64,000 nt of DNA from UBA6623 sp965217195 (GCA_965217195.1 CBDCHL010000004.1:1-64000); one strand, 5' to 3'. Shown: positions 1-8,363, counted from the stretch's first letter. The notes: a model not told the origin generated them from the letters alone. Numbers and translations: made by a program.

Positions 1-586
1 GTTGAAAGGCGTCGCCGGTGGGCACGAGAATGCCCCGTTGGTCAGTTTCTACGGTATGAACCAGCACCAAGGGCTTGAGGGCTGTCCGGCCGGCGCTGCG
101 TTGCAAAGGGGCGGGCAAATGAACGTACTCCGGATAGCCGCCTTCCCACAACACCGCCACCAACGACGACCGCCGCGGACCTGCCCGCACCGCAACGCCC
201 TCCAACCCGCGCTTACCGAATTCGCTGAAGGGAGCGCCGTAGGTCGCCACAACGCCCGTGGAGCACAGCAGCATCCGCAGCCGTTCCGAAAGCACGACGA
301 CCCGTCCGTCGTTCAATACTTCGATTGACTCCAGATCGCTGACAAAGGGACTCGATTGGATGGAAACTCTCTGTACTTCAGCGCCGCCAAGAGGAATCGT
401 TGGACCCTGCCGACCGTCCAACGGGATCCGAAAATAGACGCCGGGATGTCCGTCGTCGACAACCAACAAGGTGTCGCCCCGGCGCGTAACGCCCGAGGCT
501 TCCGCAAGTGACACTGAGTCGCCCGCAGCCGCTCCAGTCAGGAGCGCACACAAACCGATCGCCATCGATGCGAGAAGGGGGCGCAT
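1..586 (-). CDS. SdiA-regulated/phytase-esterase-like secreted protein, left-arm copy, cut by window edge
   Basis: This is the 5' half of the gene that is complete at 48592-49749 in the right arm. The start at 586 is chosen because the following residues (MRPLLASMAIGLCALLTG) form a Sec signal peptide; an upstream TTG in the same frame would put eight charged residues ahead of it. About 195 codons are visible before the sequence runs off base 1. The single difference from the right-arm copy (base 194) is silent. Whether this copy has a 3' end cannot be told from the window. Confidence 0.7.
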   Translation of the reverse strand, partial: MRPLLASMAIGLCALLTGAAAGDSVSLAEASGVTRRGDTLLVVDDGHPGVYFRIPLDGRQGPTIPLGGAEVQRVSIQSSPFVSDLESIEVLNDGRVVVLSERLRMLLCSTGVVATYGAPFSEFGKRGLEGVAVRAGPRRSSLVAVLWEGGYPEYVHLPAPLQRSAGRTALKPLVLVHTVETDQRGILVPTGDAFQ

Positions 587-691
587 ATCGGCTAGTTCTA
601 GTCTAGTCAAAGACGTTGGGGGCCTCGCGAGCGTTACGAACCGCTACCCCGCGCGCTCTGCACCGAGCCGGCCGGAGTCAGGGAACGGCAA

Positions 692-1318
692 CTAATCGAT
701 CGACTCTTTCCACTCCTCTTCGAGCATCTTGGTGTACTCGCCCGAGGCATAGAGAGCAAAGGGAAATTGGGCGGCGGGAATGATGACGTATTTCGTGCCG
801 TCGCGCCAGCACGAAAAGGCGTAGTCGGCGTAGCGGTAATACGAGCGCAAGTGGTCGGGCTGGAGCAAGTCCTGCGGGGGCGGTTCGCGGAACTGGTTGA
901 AGACGCCGATGCCGCGCGCGAAGATGCGAGCGTACTCGATGACACCCCAACTGCGAAGCTTTTCGGCCACGTCGTCCGGCGTCTGCTTGATTAACAGATG
1001 AGCGAAGGTAGGCGGCGTAATGCCCTTATCGCTCAGTGCCGGATCGCGCTTGCAAGCATCCATGCATTGGTCGACCCAACGGAAAACGTCCTTGCCGACG
1101 TAGAACAGCATGCGCAGTTCGGCGTAGCGGCCTTCGAGAACATGGCGCTCCAGTTCCCGCTGGTTCTCGGCATCGTGGCCGTCTGTCCTCATCAACGATA
1201 GAGAGGCCTTAGCGCTTTCGAGAACTTGAACCGTCGAAGAGGATTCAGTGAACGGGTGGAGAATGAGCGGCGGCAGGGCATAAACGCCCGCAAGTTCCAG
1301 CTTCTTGGGTTGTGACAT
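692..1318 (-). CDS. Conserved-looking hypothetical protein, 208 aa (left-arm copy)
   Basis: I do not recognise a family. The protein is soluble, mixed acidic/basic and probably alpha-helical, with aromatic-rich stretches near the C-terminus (RSYYRYADYAFSCWRDG) and no signal peptide or membrane segment. It begins MSQPKKLELAGVYALPPL and ends KMLEEEWKESID. It lies about 105 bp upstream of the secreted SdiA-regulated-like gene on the same strand, so the two may be co-transcribed. It is divergent from the PAS-domain gene across a 540-bp gap. An identical copy sits at 47860-48486. Confidence 0.75.
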   Translation of the reverse strand: MSQPKKLELAGVYALPPLILHPFTESSSTVQVLESAKASLSLMRTDGHDAENQRELERHVLEGRYAELRMLFYVGKDVFRWVDQCMDACKRDPALSDKGITPPTFAHLLIKQTPDDVAEKLRSWGVIEYARIFARGIGVFNQFREPPPQDLLQPDHLRSYYRYADYAFSCWRDGTKYVIIPAAQFPFALYASGEYTKMLEEEWKESID

Positions 1319-1858
1319 CCGATTGACGCGTCTATCAACTTATCGACAAGCAATCAATGAACTTGGCGGGGGCGGGTCAACGTTGCTTCAGACTGACTCA
1401 CAGTATCGACGCCCGCCGGGTTTGGCGTCAAGTTGAGTGGTAGTTGGAGTACTATTACCAGCGATAGATGGCCTCCGCGGGAGGTAGTGGGTCGGTTATT
1501 GGTAAAAGGTGCTCGCGCCGTAAGAGGCCGTGCGGGCTGTGACCCGCGGGACTGGAGGCTGCATCGTCCTCGGAAACTTGAAACCACCGGCCGAGGGTGA
1601 TCTCAGAGGAGCAAGGGCGGCGCCGTTCGCCGGCTGAGTTGGCTTGGGCTTGAGAGCGCGCCAAGACTCGCAAATCTGAGAAGGGTTGCGCCCTAGGGCC
1701 CTCCAAGACCAGCTCGGGTGACCCGTTACACCCTCCAAATTCCCGCGAAGCCTGCCAGGTACTTCGCGGTTCGCGGTTTCGCTTGCGGCAGGTCCGGACT
1801 GGACCTATACTAGACACAGTTAATTCGCCCCAACGAACGGACCCATCCGGGTCGGCCC
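1319..1858. other. 540-bp divergent intergenic region without a confident gene
   Basis: This separates the 208-residue protein gene (minus strand) from the PAS-domain gene (plus strand). It is GC-rich and rich in short inverted repeats. Short reading frames cross it on the minus strand, but their arginine/proline/serine-rich translations look like antisense noise. I tested it by eye for 6S, tmRNA, SRP and RNase P cores and found none. The only assigned signal is the promoter at 1783-1811. The mirror region is 47320-47859. Confidence 0.5.
1783..1811 (+). promoter_or_regulatory. Sigma70-type promoter with overlapping palindrome for the PAS gene
   Basis: TTGCGG (1783-1788) and TATACT (1806-1811) are separated by 17 bp, about 47 bp upstream of the start at 1859. 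The spacer holds the palindrome GGTCCGGACTGGACC (1791-1805), which could be an operator. Mirrored at 47367-47395. Confidence 0.5.
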
Positions 1859-3001
1859 ATGCTCACGATTAAGAAGGACAACAAGAAACTCGTACCCGTT
1901 GAACGCCTCGAGCTGGCCCCGCAATTGCTCGATGACTACCTGAACCTGCGCGATCTGATTTGCAACAGTCCCGACGAATTTCTGGAGGAGATCGGCGAAC
2001 GGCTCTTCGTCATCGGCACGCGTGTAGCGGTGGCGCAAGCTTCGTCGCTGAGCGCTGACATCGTGGCGCTCGACGCGGAGGGGCGAGCCGTTGTCGGCGT
2101 GATTGACAACGGCACGAGCGAGCAGCCGCCGCTATTCCGCGCAATCACTTGCGCCGGGCTTGTTTCGTCATGGAAGGAACAGGACTTCTTCCGTTCTCTG
2201 AGTCGCGAGCAGGTAAGGCGGCTCGAGAACTTCCTGTCGGAGGGGAAATCGGTCAACCACGCCCAGCGGGTTCTGATGATCGCGGAGCAGTATAGTTTTG
2301 ACGTGTTGGCGGCGGCGGAGTGGCTCGGATCGCGCCATGCAATTGACATCAGCTGCGTGCGTGCCGTGGCGTTTACGGACTCCCGATCCGGCCGCACTTT
2401 CTTTACCGGGCAGAGGGTGATGCCGACGGCGGAAGTCGTGACTGCTCCGACGATCACTTCCCTTGAGGGCCAAGACGTGGAACTGAGTGAGTCGAAGACG
2501 TCTTCGGAGTTGGAAACGCTGACGCAGCGGCTGGTGCACGAAACATCGAACCGCCAACGCGCCGAGGAGGCCTTCCAGGCCAGCGAAGCCCGCTACCAGA
2601 TTCTTTCAAGGCTTTCGCCGGTCGGGATTTTTCACACCGACGCATCAGGCAATTTTCTCTACGTCAACGAGCGCTGGTGTGACATCGGGGGTATTGACGC
2701 GGATACAGCACTTGGGCAGGGGTGGGCCCGCGCCATTCACCCCGACGATCGAGGCCGCGTACTGCGGGAATGGGCGGAAAGCACGGATCAGGGTTCTCCT
2801 TTCAGGTCGGAGTACCGCTGCCTAAGAAACGACGACGGCACGAGTTGGATACTCAGCGAGGCCTCGGTGCAGGCCGACGAAGCAGGAAAGGTGATCGGCT
2901 ATGTCGGTACGATGACCGAGTTGCACCGAAGCGAAAGCGAGAATCATTCGAGCTCGACCGCGGCTGACACTCGGGCAGTCGCGCACGATCGCAGCGCCTA
3001 G
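1859..3001 (+). CDS. PAS-domain protein with coiled coil, no output domain (left-arm copy)
   Basis: The product has 380 residues. Residues ~1-190 form a soluble N-terminal domain that resembles proteins with a nuclease-like or DUF91-like fold, a weak impression only. Residues ~205-245 are a Glu/Gln-rich coiled coil. Residues ~245-365 are a PAS domain of PAS_3 type, with F-H-T-D and Y-V-N-E-R-W motifs, a W-x-x-x-I-H-P-D-D signature and a W-I-L-S-E strand. No kinase, GGDEF, EAL or HTH domain follows, so it probably acts as a sensor or adaptor with a separate partner. The TAG stop lies inside a dispersed repeat that starts at 2998. A good promoter precedes it. Identical copy: 46177-47319. Confidence 0.8.
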   Translation: MLTIKKDNKKLVPVERLELAPQLLDDYLNLRDLICNSPDEFLEEIGERLFVIGTRVAVAQASSLSADIVALDAEGRAVVGVIDNGTSEQPPLFRAITCAGLVSSWKEQDFFRSLSREQVRRLENFLSEGKSVNHAQRVLMIAEQYSFDVLAAAEWLGSRHAIDISCVRAVAFTDSRSGRTFFTGQRVMPTAEVVTAPTITSLEGQDVELSESKTSSELETLTQRLVHETSNRQRAEEAFQASEARYQILSRLSPVGIFHTDASGNFLYVNERWCDIGGIDADTALGQGWARAIHPDDRGRVLREWAESTDQGSPFRSEYRCLRNDDGTSWILSEASVQADEAGKVIGYVGTMTELHRSESENHSSSTAADTRAVAHDRSA

Positions 3002-3080
3002 CCCGCATTTCTCACCAGCTGACGGGCGAAGCACTTGATAGGCACGCCATTACTTCGTTGCGCTTGCTTGCCGTGCTTAG
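2998..3080. repeat. Half-copy of the dispersed GCATTTCTCACCA element
   Basis: This 83-bp stretch begins at the PAS-gene stop codon with GCCCGCATTTCTCACCAGCT. It matches the reverse complement of the right half of the complete element at 60180-60364, including the internal CATTACTTCGTTGCG and TTGCCGTGCT words. Mirrored at 46098-46180. Confidence 0.75.
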
Positions 3081-3283
3081 CCCCGTTTGTTCTTCAATGC
3101 TACGTCGGTCGCGCTCGGGTCGTCGTCGGTCTTCGGCTCCTCTTCCCACTCCTCGAAATCTTCCCGCTGTTGGTTGCGCGCACCGCCTTTCAGTGCGCGG
3201 CGATCGTGCATCACGCCCGCGCCTGAGCGCTGCTTAGCGGGTGCGACGTACGGGTTGCGGGGGCGGATCTTTTTTTGACTCAT
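3077..3283 (-). CDS. Small basic/acidic hypothetical protein, 68 aa (left-arm copy)
   Basis: The N-terminal half is strongly basic, with the motif RPRNPYVAPAKQRSGAGVM followed by HDRRALKGGARNQQRE. The C-terminal half is acidic (EEWEEEPKTDDD). The arrangement recalls small cytosolic proteins with an R-N-P-x-x-x-P-A-x-Q-R-x-G motif, but I cannot name a function. It has no signal peptide or membrane segment. It is convergent with the PAS gene and divergent from the acyl-CoA dehydrogenase gene. Identical copy: 45895-46101. Confidence 0.6.
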   Translation of the reverse strand: MSQKKIRPRNPYVAPAKQRSGAGVMHDRRALKGGARNQQREDFEEWEEEPKTDDDPSATDVALKNKRG

Positions 3284-3486
3284 CAGAAAGTCCTGATCAC
3301 ATCAGCGAAGCCGGCAAACCTGGGTCTTAGCTCATCATAGTAACCCGGCCGGGTGAGCGACTGAACGCCGGCCTGTTGCGGACGGTCGTTACAACCGAAC
3401 CGGCCGTTCGCGATCCATAAGTTACGATGGTTCGAGTGCGGGCGCTTCTTGTTCTTATGTGCCTGGGCTTTTCTAAGACCAATACC

Positions 3487-4671
3487 ATGAGTCAAAAGTC
3501 GGAAAACATCCGGCAAGCCGCCCGCAAACACTGTGAGGAAGTCATTCTTCCTAACGTCGATGCCTGGGAATCAACAACCGAGTATCCCCGAGAGGCGGCG
3601 GCCGCCGCGGCTGGGGATGGTCTGCTGGGGCTGTACTGTCCCGCGGAATACGGCGGGCAGGGTTTATCTTTTTCGGAAGGTATTCCGGTCTACGAAGAAC
3701 TCGGCAGGGGGGCGGCGCTCCATGGCTTTACCCTATCGATGCAGAATGCGGTGGCGCACGCTGTCTGCGGTCTTGGCGGGACGGCATTGCGCGATGCCTG
3801 GGCATCTCGCTTGACTTCCGGCGCCTCCCTCGGAGGCTTTGTCATCACCGAGCCGCAGTCGGGGTCCGACGCAGCCGGTTTGCGAACCCGCGCCGAGATC
3901 AAGCCCGATGGTTCCTACACGATCAACGGCCGAAAGGCCTGGGTCTCGCTGGCGAACGTCGCGGATATCTACCTGGTCGTCGTCAAAACCAGCGACGAAC
4001 CGGGACACAAAGACATCGCCATGGTGGCCGTGCCGAAAGATACGCCCGGGGTACGATTTGGTGAACCGTACAACAAGCTCGTCTCCCCGTTTCTGCCCAT
4101 CGCCGATATGTTCTTCGAAAACGCGACTGTTCCGGGAGATCACGTGATTCTGCCTCCGGGGAAAGGGCTCAGCGGCTCTCTGACGGCCATCGATCTGGCG
4201 CGCACATCGATTGCCGCGGGGTGCTGCGGTCTGATGTCAGCCGCGCTGGATACGGCGTTGAGTTATGCCAGGGACCGCCGGATGTTCGGCCGGTCGGAGC
4301 TGGATTTCCAGGGCATCCAGTGGATGCTGGCCGATGTGGCAACCGATTTAGAGGCGAGCCGCCTGCTCTACAGGGACGCCGCGGCGAAGCTGGGCACTGC
4401 GGAAGGTCGTGTCGCGGCGGCCCATGCCAAACGATTCGCCCCCGATGCAGCGGTGAAAGCGACCGCTACGTGCATGCAGGTTCTCGGCGGCTCCGGCCTG
4501 TTGGCGCCCTATGCCCTCGAGCGGATGCATCGTACCGCGCCGGCGATGAAAGTCGTGGACGGCACGACCGAGATCCAGCGCGTTGTCATTGCCCGCGCAC
4601 TGCGAAAACGCGCCGAGGGGCTGCCCGCACTGCCGATCCCGGGCGAGAAACGAGGGCCGGCCCTAGAGTAG
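3487..4671 (+). CDS. Acyl-CoA dehydrogenase (left-arm copy)
   Basis: FAD-dependent acyl-CoA dehydrogenase of 394 residues, the usual family length, forming the alpha,beta double bond of acyl-CoA thioesters. The N-terminal helical domain contains CPAEYGGQG. The middle beta domain carries the family signature FVITEPQSGSDAAGL. The C-terminal helical domain ends with KVVDGTTEIQR. The usual catalytic Glu of the YEGTxEIQR motif is Asp358 here. Related families instead place the base elsewhere (as isovaleryl-CoA dehydrogenase does), so activity is not excluded. The start at 3487 (MSQKSENIRQ) is preferred over an in-frame start 60 bp upstream, which would add a hydrophobic leader atypical of this family. 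Identical copy: 44507-45691. Confidence 0.9.
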   Translation: MSQKSENIRQAARKHCEEVILPNVDAWESTTEYPREAAAAAAGDGLLGLYCPAEYGGQGLSFSEGIPVYEELGRGAALHGFTLSMQNAVAHAVCGLGGTALRDAWASRLTSGASLGGFVITEPQSGSDAAGLRTRAEIKPDGSYTINGRKAWVSLANVADIYLVVVKTSDEPGHKDIAMVAVPKDTPGVRFGEPYNKLVSPFLPIADMFFENATVPGDHVILPPGKGLSGSLTAIDLARTSIAAGCCGLMSAALDTALSYARDRRMFGRSELDFQGIQWMLADVATDLEASRLLYRDAAAKLGTAEGRVAAAHAKRFAPDAAVKATATCMQVLGGSGLLAPYALERMHRTAPAMKVVDGTTEIQRVVIARALRKRAEGLPALPIPGEKRGPALE

Positions 4672-5026
4672 ATCCATCCCGACCCCTCAGGGTTCAGCTT
4701 CATGGTGAAAGCGCTGGCGTTCGCAGCCTGTTCCCCGCAGCAGTGAGCGGGCTGATTCGCCAGCGCCCACCACTGGTCGGCGGTGAGTTGGTGCTTGTTG
4801 ATATCCTTCCGCCTCCAAGCTGTGCCGTCCGGTTTCGCCGGCAGGGGCGAGCGCCGTCCCCTGCGCGTTCAGCTTCAGCACGAAACCATCTGAGTGAAAC
4901 AGATCTCGCCGTCCAATCCGAGTCGTCGAACTCTTCATCTGAGAAGGTAACGGTTTGTGCCGGTGCGTTGAGGCCGGTGACCACGAGTATTGCTGCGAGC
5001 CAGGCAACCTGTCGTTTATGTTTCAC
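4661..5026 (-). pseudogene. Decayed secreted-protein gene (left-arm copy)
   Basis: It starts with a GTG at 5026 preceded by GGAGAGGGG and encodes a clear signal peptide (KRQVAWLAAILVVTGLNAPA, cut after AQ), followed by TVTFSDEEFDDSDWTA. After about 40 codons the frame is lost. Protein-like stretches then appear in the other frames, such as DGFVLKLNAQGTAL, then LTADQWWALANQPAHCCG and AFTMKLNPEGSGW. This fits a once larger secreted protein with several indels. The opening resembles laminin-G/concanavalin-type secreted proteins of Solibacter, but the family is unproven. It follows a decayed kinase fragment. Identical copy: 44152-44517. Confidence 0.55.
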
Positions 5027-5068
5027 GATGGTCCCCTCTCCTGATCGATCCGCGGCTGGTCGAGCTTG

Positions 5069-5294
5069 GTCGATCTCGTAGATCTTGCAGATGTTCGGGT
5101 GGCTGAGTGAGGCTGCCGCCAGGGCTTCGCGCCCAAACCGCTTGTGGGTCCCTGGGTCGGAGACCAGGTGGGGGCAGAAACTTCAGCGCCACGTGACGAC
5201 CCAGTTTGAAGTCCTCGGCCTTGTAGACGACACCCATGCCGCCTTCGCCAAGCTTCCCGGTGATCTCGTAGTGGCTGATGGTGGAGCCCACCAC
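5069..5294 (-). pseudogene. 5' fragment of a Ser/Thr protein kinase (left-arm copy)
   Basis: The first 42 codons encode the start of a bacterial Hanks-type kinase: ISHYEITGKLGEGGMGVVYK with the glycine-rich loop G-E-G-G-M-G-V-V and the ATP-binding Lys in VALKFL. A one-base frameshift follows. The next 35 codons read in another frame as HKRFGREALAAASLSHPNIC then KIYEID, the alpha-C helix region. Nothing of the catalytic loop or C-lobe remains. The reading frame runs on into the signal-peptide gene that starts at 5026. Identical copy: 43884-44109. Confidence 0.8.
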
Positions 5295-5303
5295 GACAGC
5301 CCA

Positions 5304-5309
5304 ATTCTA
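5304..5309 (-). promoter_or_regulatory. GGTANAAT-type -10 element upstream of the kinase fragment
   Basis: The minus strand reads CGGTAGAATTGGG, placing TAGAAT 9 bp upstream of the GTG at 5294, which suggests a very short 5' leader. The motif recurs upstream of several genes here. Mirrored at 43869-43874. Confidence 0.45.
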
Positions 5310-5706
5310 CCGTGCGGCGATAGTTGTTGGTAACAAACTCTTGCGCCGGCTACCCGATCGTAGCTCCACCAAGCCCCTGATGGGGAGGCGCTTTCAACCT
5401 TCCAGACGGAACTTTAAGCCGCTTGAAGGTCTCATTCTCGGTCGGAATAAGGTTTCTCGGAAAGCTATTCGCCTTGGATTATCACATCAACGTCCTTGTC
5501 CGCGAGGCCGGCGTCGCCCGATGCGGTCGTTAAACCGCGCCTGTAAACGGGCCCCCCGAACAACTCGCTCTCGAAGCGCGTGCCGAGGTTCCCTGACGGT
5601 GCGACGGAAGCGGCCGACCGCCGTGCACAGCGCAGGGAACAAGGATGTTTTGCCTTGATCAACCCAATAGGACGCGAGGCTTAGTGTGCGAAGCAATGAA
5701 GATAGA
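5310..5706. other. ~400-bp divergent gap, nothing recognised
   Basis: This lies between the kinase-fragment promoter (minus strand) and the parvulin lipoprotein gene (plus strand). Short minus-strand reading frames exist, but I see no family signature, RNA gene or repeat. Mirrored at 43472-43868. Confidence 0.4.
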
Positions 5707-6744
5707 ATGGAACAGATGAGGACGCTGACCCGGCTCATGGCCACCGCCGGCCTGGTTGTCTGGGCCGCCTGCTCGGGCGACCCCGGCAACGAGTTTGTCG
5801 CCGAGGTGAACGGCTATCGGATTACCGAGGCGGAATTCGCCCGCTATATCGAAACCCAAGTTCCCGACCTTTCTACGCCCGGCTCGCCCGATCAGGCTCG
5901 GATGCTGCGGCTGACGGTGCTGCGTGAGGTGATCGACCGCCACATCATGTTGCAGCGCGCCGAACGACTCGGTCTTCGGGCGGTCGACGCCGAGGTGGGG
6001 GCTCGGCTGGACGACTACCGGGCTCCGTACGCGACCACCGATGAGTTCGAGCAGCATCTCGAGGAGAGAGGAATCAGTCTTGACGAATTACGGATCGAAT
6101 TTCAGAGAACGTTGACGATTGAAAAGCTGTTGGCGCGAGAAATTTCTTCCAAAATGTCGGTCACTGAAACGGAGATGCGGGAATATTACGAGGAGAATAA
6201 GGCTGGTTTTCATTTACCCGAGCAACAGATTCACCTGGCGCAAATCCTCGTTACCGCGACGCCGGAGATCCCCGTTCCCAACCACCGCAACGACGACGCC
6301 CGCGATCCGGAAACCGCGCAGGCCAAGGCGGAAATGCTGATTGAGCTTCTCCAGGGAGGCGAGGCTTTCGATGTCGTCGCCCAGAACTATTCGGAGGACC
6401 CTGATTCGACGGGCAATGGAGGAGACTTGGGCTTTATTCCGCAGTCGTTTATCGAGGAAGCCGACATCACGCTGCGCCGCGTAGTCGCCTCGCTCTCCCC
6501 GGGAGAGATTTCTCCCGTCATCCGCTCCGGCCCTGAGTTTCGCATTCTTCGTCTGATTTCCCGAGAACCGGCGGGGCAACGCGAGTTTTCCGACCCGCGG
6601 GTGCAGCAATCGATTCGCGAGACGTTGCTCAACCGTAAGGATCAACTCTTGCGGACGGCTTACACCGAGACCCTGCGGAATAAAGCGGATGTGAAGAATT
6701 ACCTGGCTCGGCGCATCGCCGCGGATTTCGGCATTTCGGATTAG
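5707..6744 (+). CDS. Parvulin-type peptidylprolyl isomerase, lipoprotein (left-arm copy)
   Basis: The product is about 345 residues. It has a lipoprotein signal with a V-W-A-A-C lipobox, then a SurA-like helical N-terminal chaperone region (~25-150) and a rotamase (PpiC/PF00639-type) domain at ~165-275. That domain shows the typical order H-L-A-Q-I-L-V, a helix with A-x-x-x-A-E, F-D-V-V-A-Q-N-Y-S-E-D-P, GGDLGFIP and the S-P-V-I-R-S end. It probably acts as an envelope foldase. ATGs at 5707 and 5716 are both possible starts; both keep the signal peptide. Identical copy: 42434-43471. Confidence 0.88.
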   Translation: MEQMRTLTRLMATAGLVVWAACSGDPGNEFVAEVNGYRITEAEFARYIETQVPDLSTPGSPDQARMLRLTVLREVIDRHIMLQRAERLGLRAVDAEVGARLDDYRAPYATTDEFEQHLEERGISLDELRIEFQRTLTIEKLLAREISSKMSVTETEMREYYEENKAGFHLPEQQIHLAQILVTATPEIPVPNHRNDDARDPETAQAKAEMLIELLQGGEAFDVVAQNYSEDPDSTGNGGDLGFIPQSFIEEADITLRRVVASLSPGEISPVIRSGPEFRILRLISREPAGQREFSDPRVQQSIRETLLNRKDQLLRTAYTETLRNKADVKNYLARRIAADFGISD

Positions 6745-6867
6745 GGTATCGACATTCGCTAGAGCCGCGACGATCCTCCCGTTTGGCGGCGTCTACTTCG
6801 TGCTCAAGCGTTGACGCCGGCTGTCAGCCCGTGGTGTCAGTCTGACTACGAGCAAAAAGGGTACAGT

Positions 6868-6986
6868 CCGGTACCGTGCTCACTGTACTGTTCAAGTACA
6901 CCTCCGCGCGACAAGCGGCGCGTGCCCAGCACTGACCGGTCTCTCGCGCACTTCGCCCCGCCAGGTGGTGAGAAATGCGGATTAGC
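6868..6986. repeat. Half-copy of the dispersed GCATTTCTCACCACCTGGCG element
   Basis: This is the reverse complement of 42192-42310. It matches the left half of the complete element at 60180-60364, including the words GTACTTGAACAGTAC and GTGAGCACGG. It lies just downstream of the acetamidase stop codon and is preceded by an 11-bp triple tandem repeat (mirror of 42169-42201). Confidence 0.75.
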
Positions 6987-7003
6987 GCTGGACTAGCGCG
7001 GGA

Positions 7004-8257
7004 CTAGCGCTGCTCGAAGATGTCCAGGGGCAGAATCGCGGTGACGCCCACGTTGGGCATGTCGACGAGTTGGCCGATTCTGAGATCCACGGCGACCGAG
7101 GCGATGATATAGGCCTGCTCTCGGGTATAGCCGCGAGTCTCGGAAATGTAATCGATCATCTCCAGCAAGGCATTCCGCGCGGCCAGCGATATGTCCTTAG
7201 ACAAGTTTTCCAGTTTCGCCACTTTCTCGGCGCCGAGATACCGCATGTCGGGAGGGACTTCGCCCTTGGCCTTGATCGGGAAGCCGGTGGTCGCGTAGAA
7301 AGTTCGGGACGGAATATCGAGTAAGGTGGAAGGCCCCTCGTAGTGAGGCCCGCGACCCAGGGTCGGGCCGTCTTTGATCAGCTCCGTCGTTAGGGTTACG
7401 GTCGCATCCATTTCGAGAGCGGTGCCCGAAACCTCGCCGTCACCCTGCGCGAAGTGCAAGTCTCCGACGGCAAGCCCGCAACCGGACACGTAACAAGGGA
7501 GATATACCGAAACCCCGACCTGCAGATACCGGATATCCAAATTGCCCCCGTGCTCACGAGGGGGGATGGTGCGCAGGCACTCCCCGGCATGGCTGCCGCC
7601 CTCCCCGCACACTTCTCGGGGAGAGGCGTGTGTCACATAAGTGGGCGGCATGACGGCGCCTCCTTCCTCGAGTAGCGCGGCCTCTCGCGCCAACATGCGG
7701 GCGTGCTGCTCCGGCCCCGGCAAGACCGTCACGATGCCGGGGAAACTCCGATTGGGGATGCGCACGCCCGGCAGGTCATCCGAGACGGCATAGTCCCGGT
7801 TTAAGCGCCATACGACGCGCAGCGGCCCCTTGATCTTGTCGCTGACAAAGCCGATCGGCGAAATGACCGTTATGGCCCACGGGCCCGGCGCGATGTCGAG
7901 GAGTCGGACCTTCAGCACGTCGCCGGGCTCCGCGCCCTCGATGTGCACCGGGCCGGTGAGGGAGTGAACCGTGCCGAACCCGGCGTCCCCTGCTCGAGGA
8001 TCGGGCGGCGCTTCCGGGTCGAGGTCGAAGTCCGTGGCGTTGCGAGTGTGGAGCACGATTGTGTCTCCCGGCCGCGCCCGCGCAGCCGCCGGAATGGCGG
8101 GGTGAAGTCGATTGAAACAAGCGGCGTCCTGGTGACAGTTAGCCGAGCGATCGCCAAGCTCGACAATCTCTTGGGCCCAGGCATTGCCCGGCCGACCCGC
8201 CGGCAACAGCAGAGCAAATCCTACGATCCACGTTCGGTTTCTTAGCCTCCGCGTCAT
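7004..8257 (-). CDS. Secreted acetamidase/formamidase family protein (left-arm copy)
   Basis: A 417-residue FmdA/AmdA-family protein with a Sec signal peptide (cleavage near NAWAQE). The family hydrolyses formamide or short amides to ammonia and the acid. Family landmarks are present: a P-G-D-T-I-V-L-H-T-R-N strand, G-P-V-H-I-E-G-A-E-P-G-D near residue 110, the P-P-R-E-H-G-G-N-L-D-I core, and the G-D-L-H-F-A-Q-G-D-G-E-V-S-G-T-A motif with E-M-D-A. Most characterised members are cytosolic, so export is a notable variant, though common in acidobacterial paralogues. A GGAGGTA ribosome site precedes the ATG. A kinase 5' fragment lies immediately upstream on the same strand. Identical copy: 40921-42174. 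Confidence 0.9.
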   Translation of the reverse strand: MTRRLRNRTWIVGFALLLPAGRPGNAWAQEIVELGDRSANCHQDAACFNRLHPAIPAAARARPGDTIVLHTRNATDFDLDPEAPPDPRAGDAGFGTVHSLTGPVHIEGAEPGDVLKVRLLDIAPGPWAITVISPIGFVSDKIKGPLRVVWRLNRDYAVSDDLPGVRIPNRSFPGIVTVLPGPEQHARMLAREAALLEEGGAVMPPTYVTHASPREVCGEGGSHAGECLRTIPPREHGGNLDIRYLQVGVSVYLPCYVSGCGLAVGDLHFAQGDGEVSGTALEMDATVTLTTELIKDGPTLGRGPHYEGPSTLLDIPSRTFYATTGFPIKAKGEVPPDMRYLGAEKVAKLENLSKDISLAARNALLEMIDYISETRGYTREQAYIIASVAVDLRIGQLVDMPNVGVTAILPLDIFEQR

Positions 8258-8274
8258 TGCTACCTCCGTTTCGT

Positions 8275-8348
8275 TGCATGCACACGACGCCCATCCCTTC
8301 GCCGAGCTTGACGGTCATCCGCTCGCGGGGGAATGTCCGGCCGACCAT
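8275..8348 (-). pseudogene. Very short 5' fragment of a second Ser/Thr kinase gene (left-arm copy)
   Basis: About 24 codons read MVGRTFPRERMTVKLGEGMG then VVCM, which aligns with the kinase opening M-I-G-x-x-I-x-x-Y-x-I-x-x-K-L-G-E-G-G-M-G-V-V-Y. The fragment ends where the ribosome site of the acetamidase gene begins. Its promoter-like GGTAAAAT lies just upstream. Identical copy: 40830-40903. Confidence 0.6.
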
Positions 8349-8357
8349 GCCGGTCCA

Positions 8358-8363
8358 ATTTTA
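8358..8363 (-). promoter_or_regulatory. GGTANAAT-type -10 element upstream of kinase fragment/acetamidase
   Basis: The minus strand reads GCGGTAAAATTGG. TAAAAT ends 9 bp before the kinase-fragment start, the same spacing as at 5304. It probably drives the acetamidase gene. Mirrored at 40815-40820. Confidence 0.45.

Noticed and set aside
1455..1817. Possible 120-codon gene or structured RNA in the divergent gap
   Set aside because: No protein-like composition and no match by eye to 6S, tmRNA, SRP or RNase P cores; left as non-coding.
4221..5081. Long plus-strand reading frame (286 codons) across the end of the acyl-CoA dehydrogenase gene, mirrored at 44097-44957
   Set aside because: Its Arg/Pro/Gly-rich translation has no family features and overlaps the dehydrogenase in another frame; it is a high-GC shadow.
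5465..5662. 65-codon minus-strand frame with an acidic end (DAGLADKDVDVIIQGE)
   Set aside because: No ribosome site, family match or conserved neighbour; could be decayed sequence but cannot be supported.
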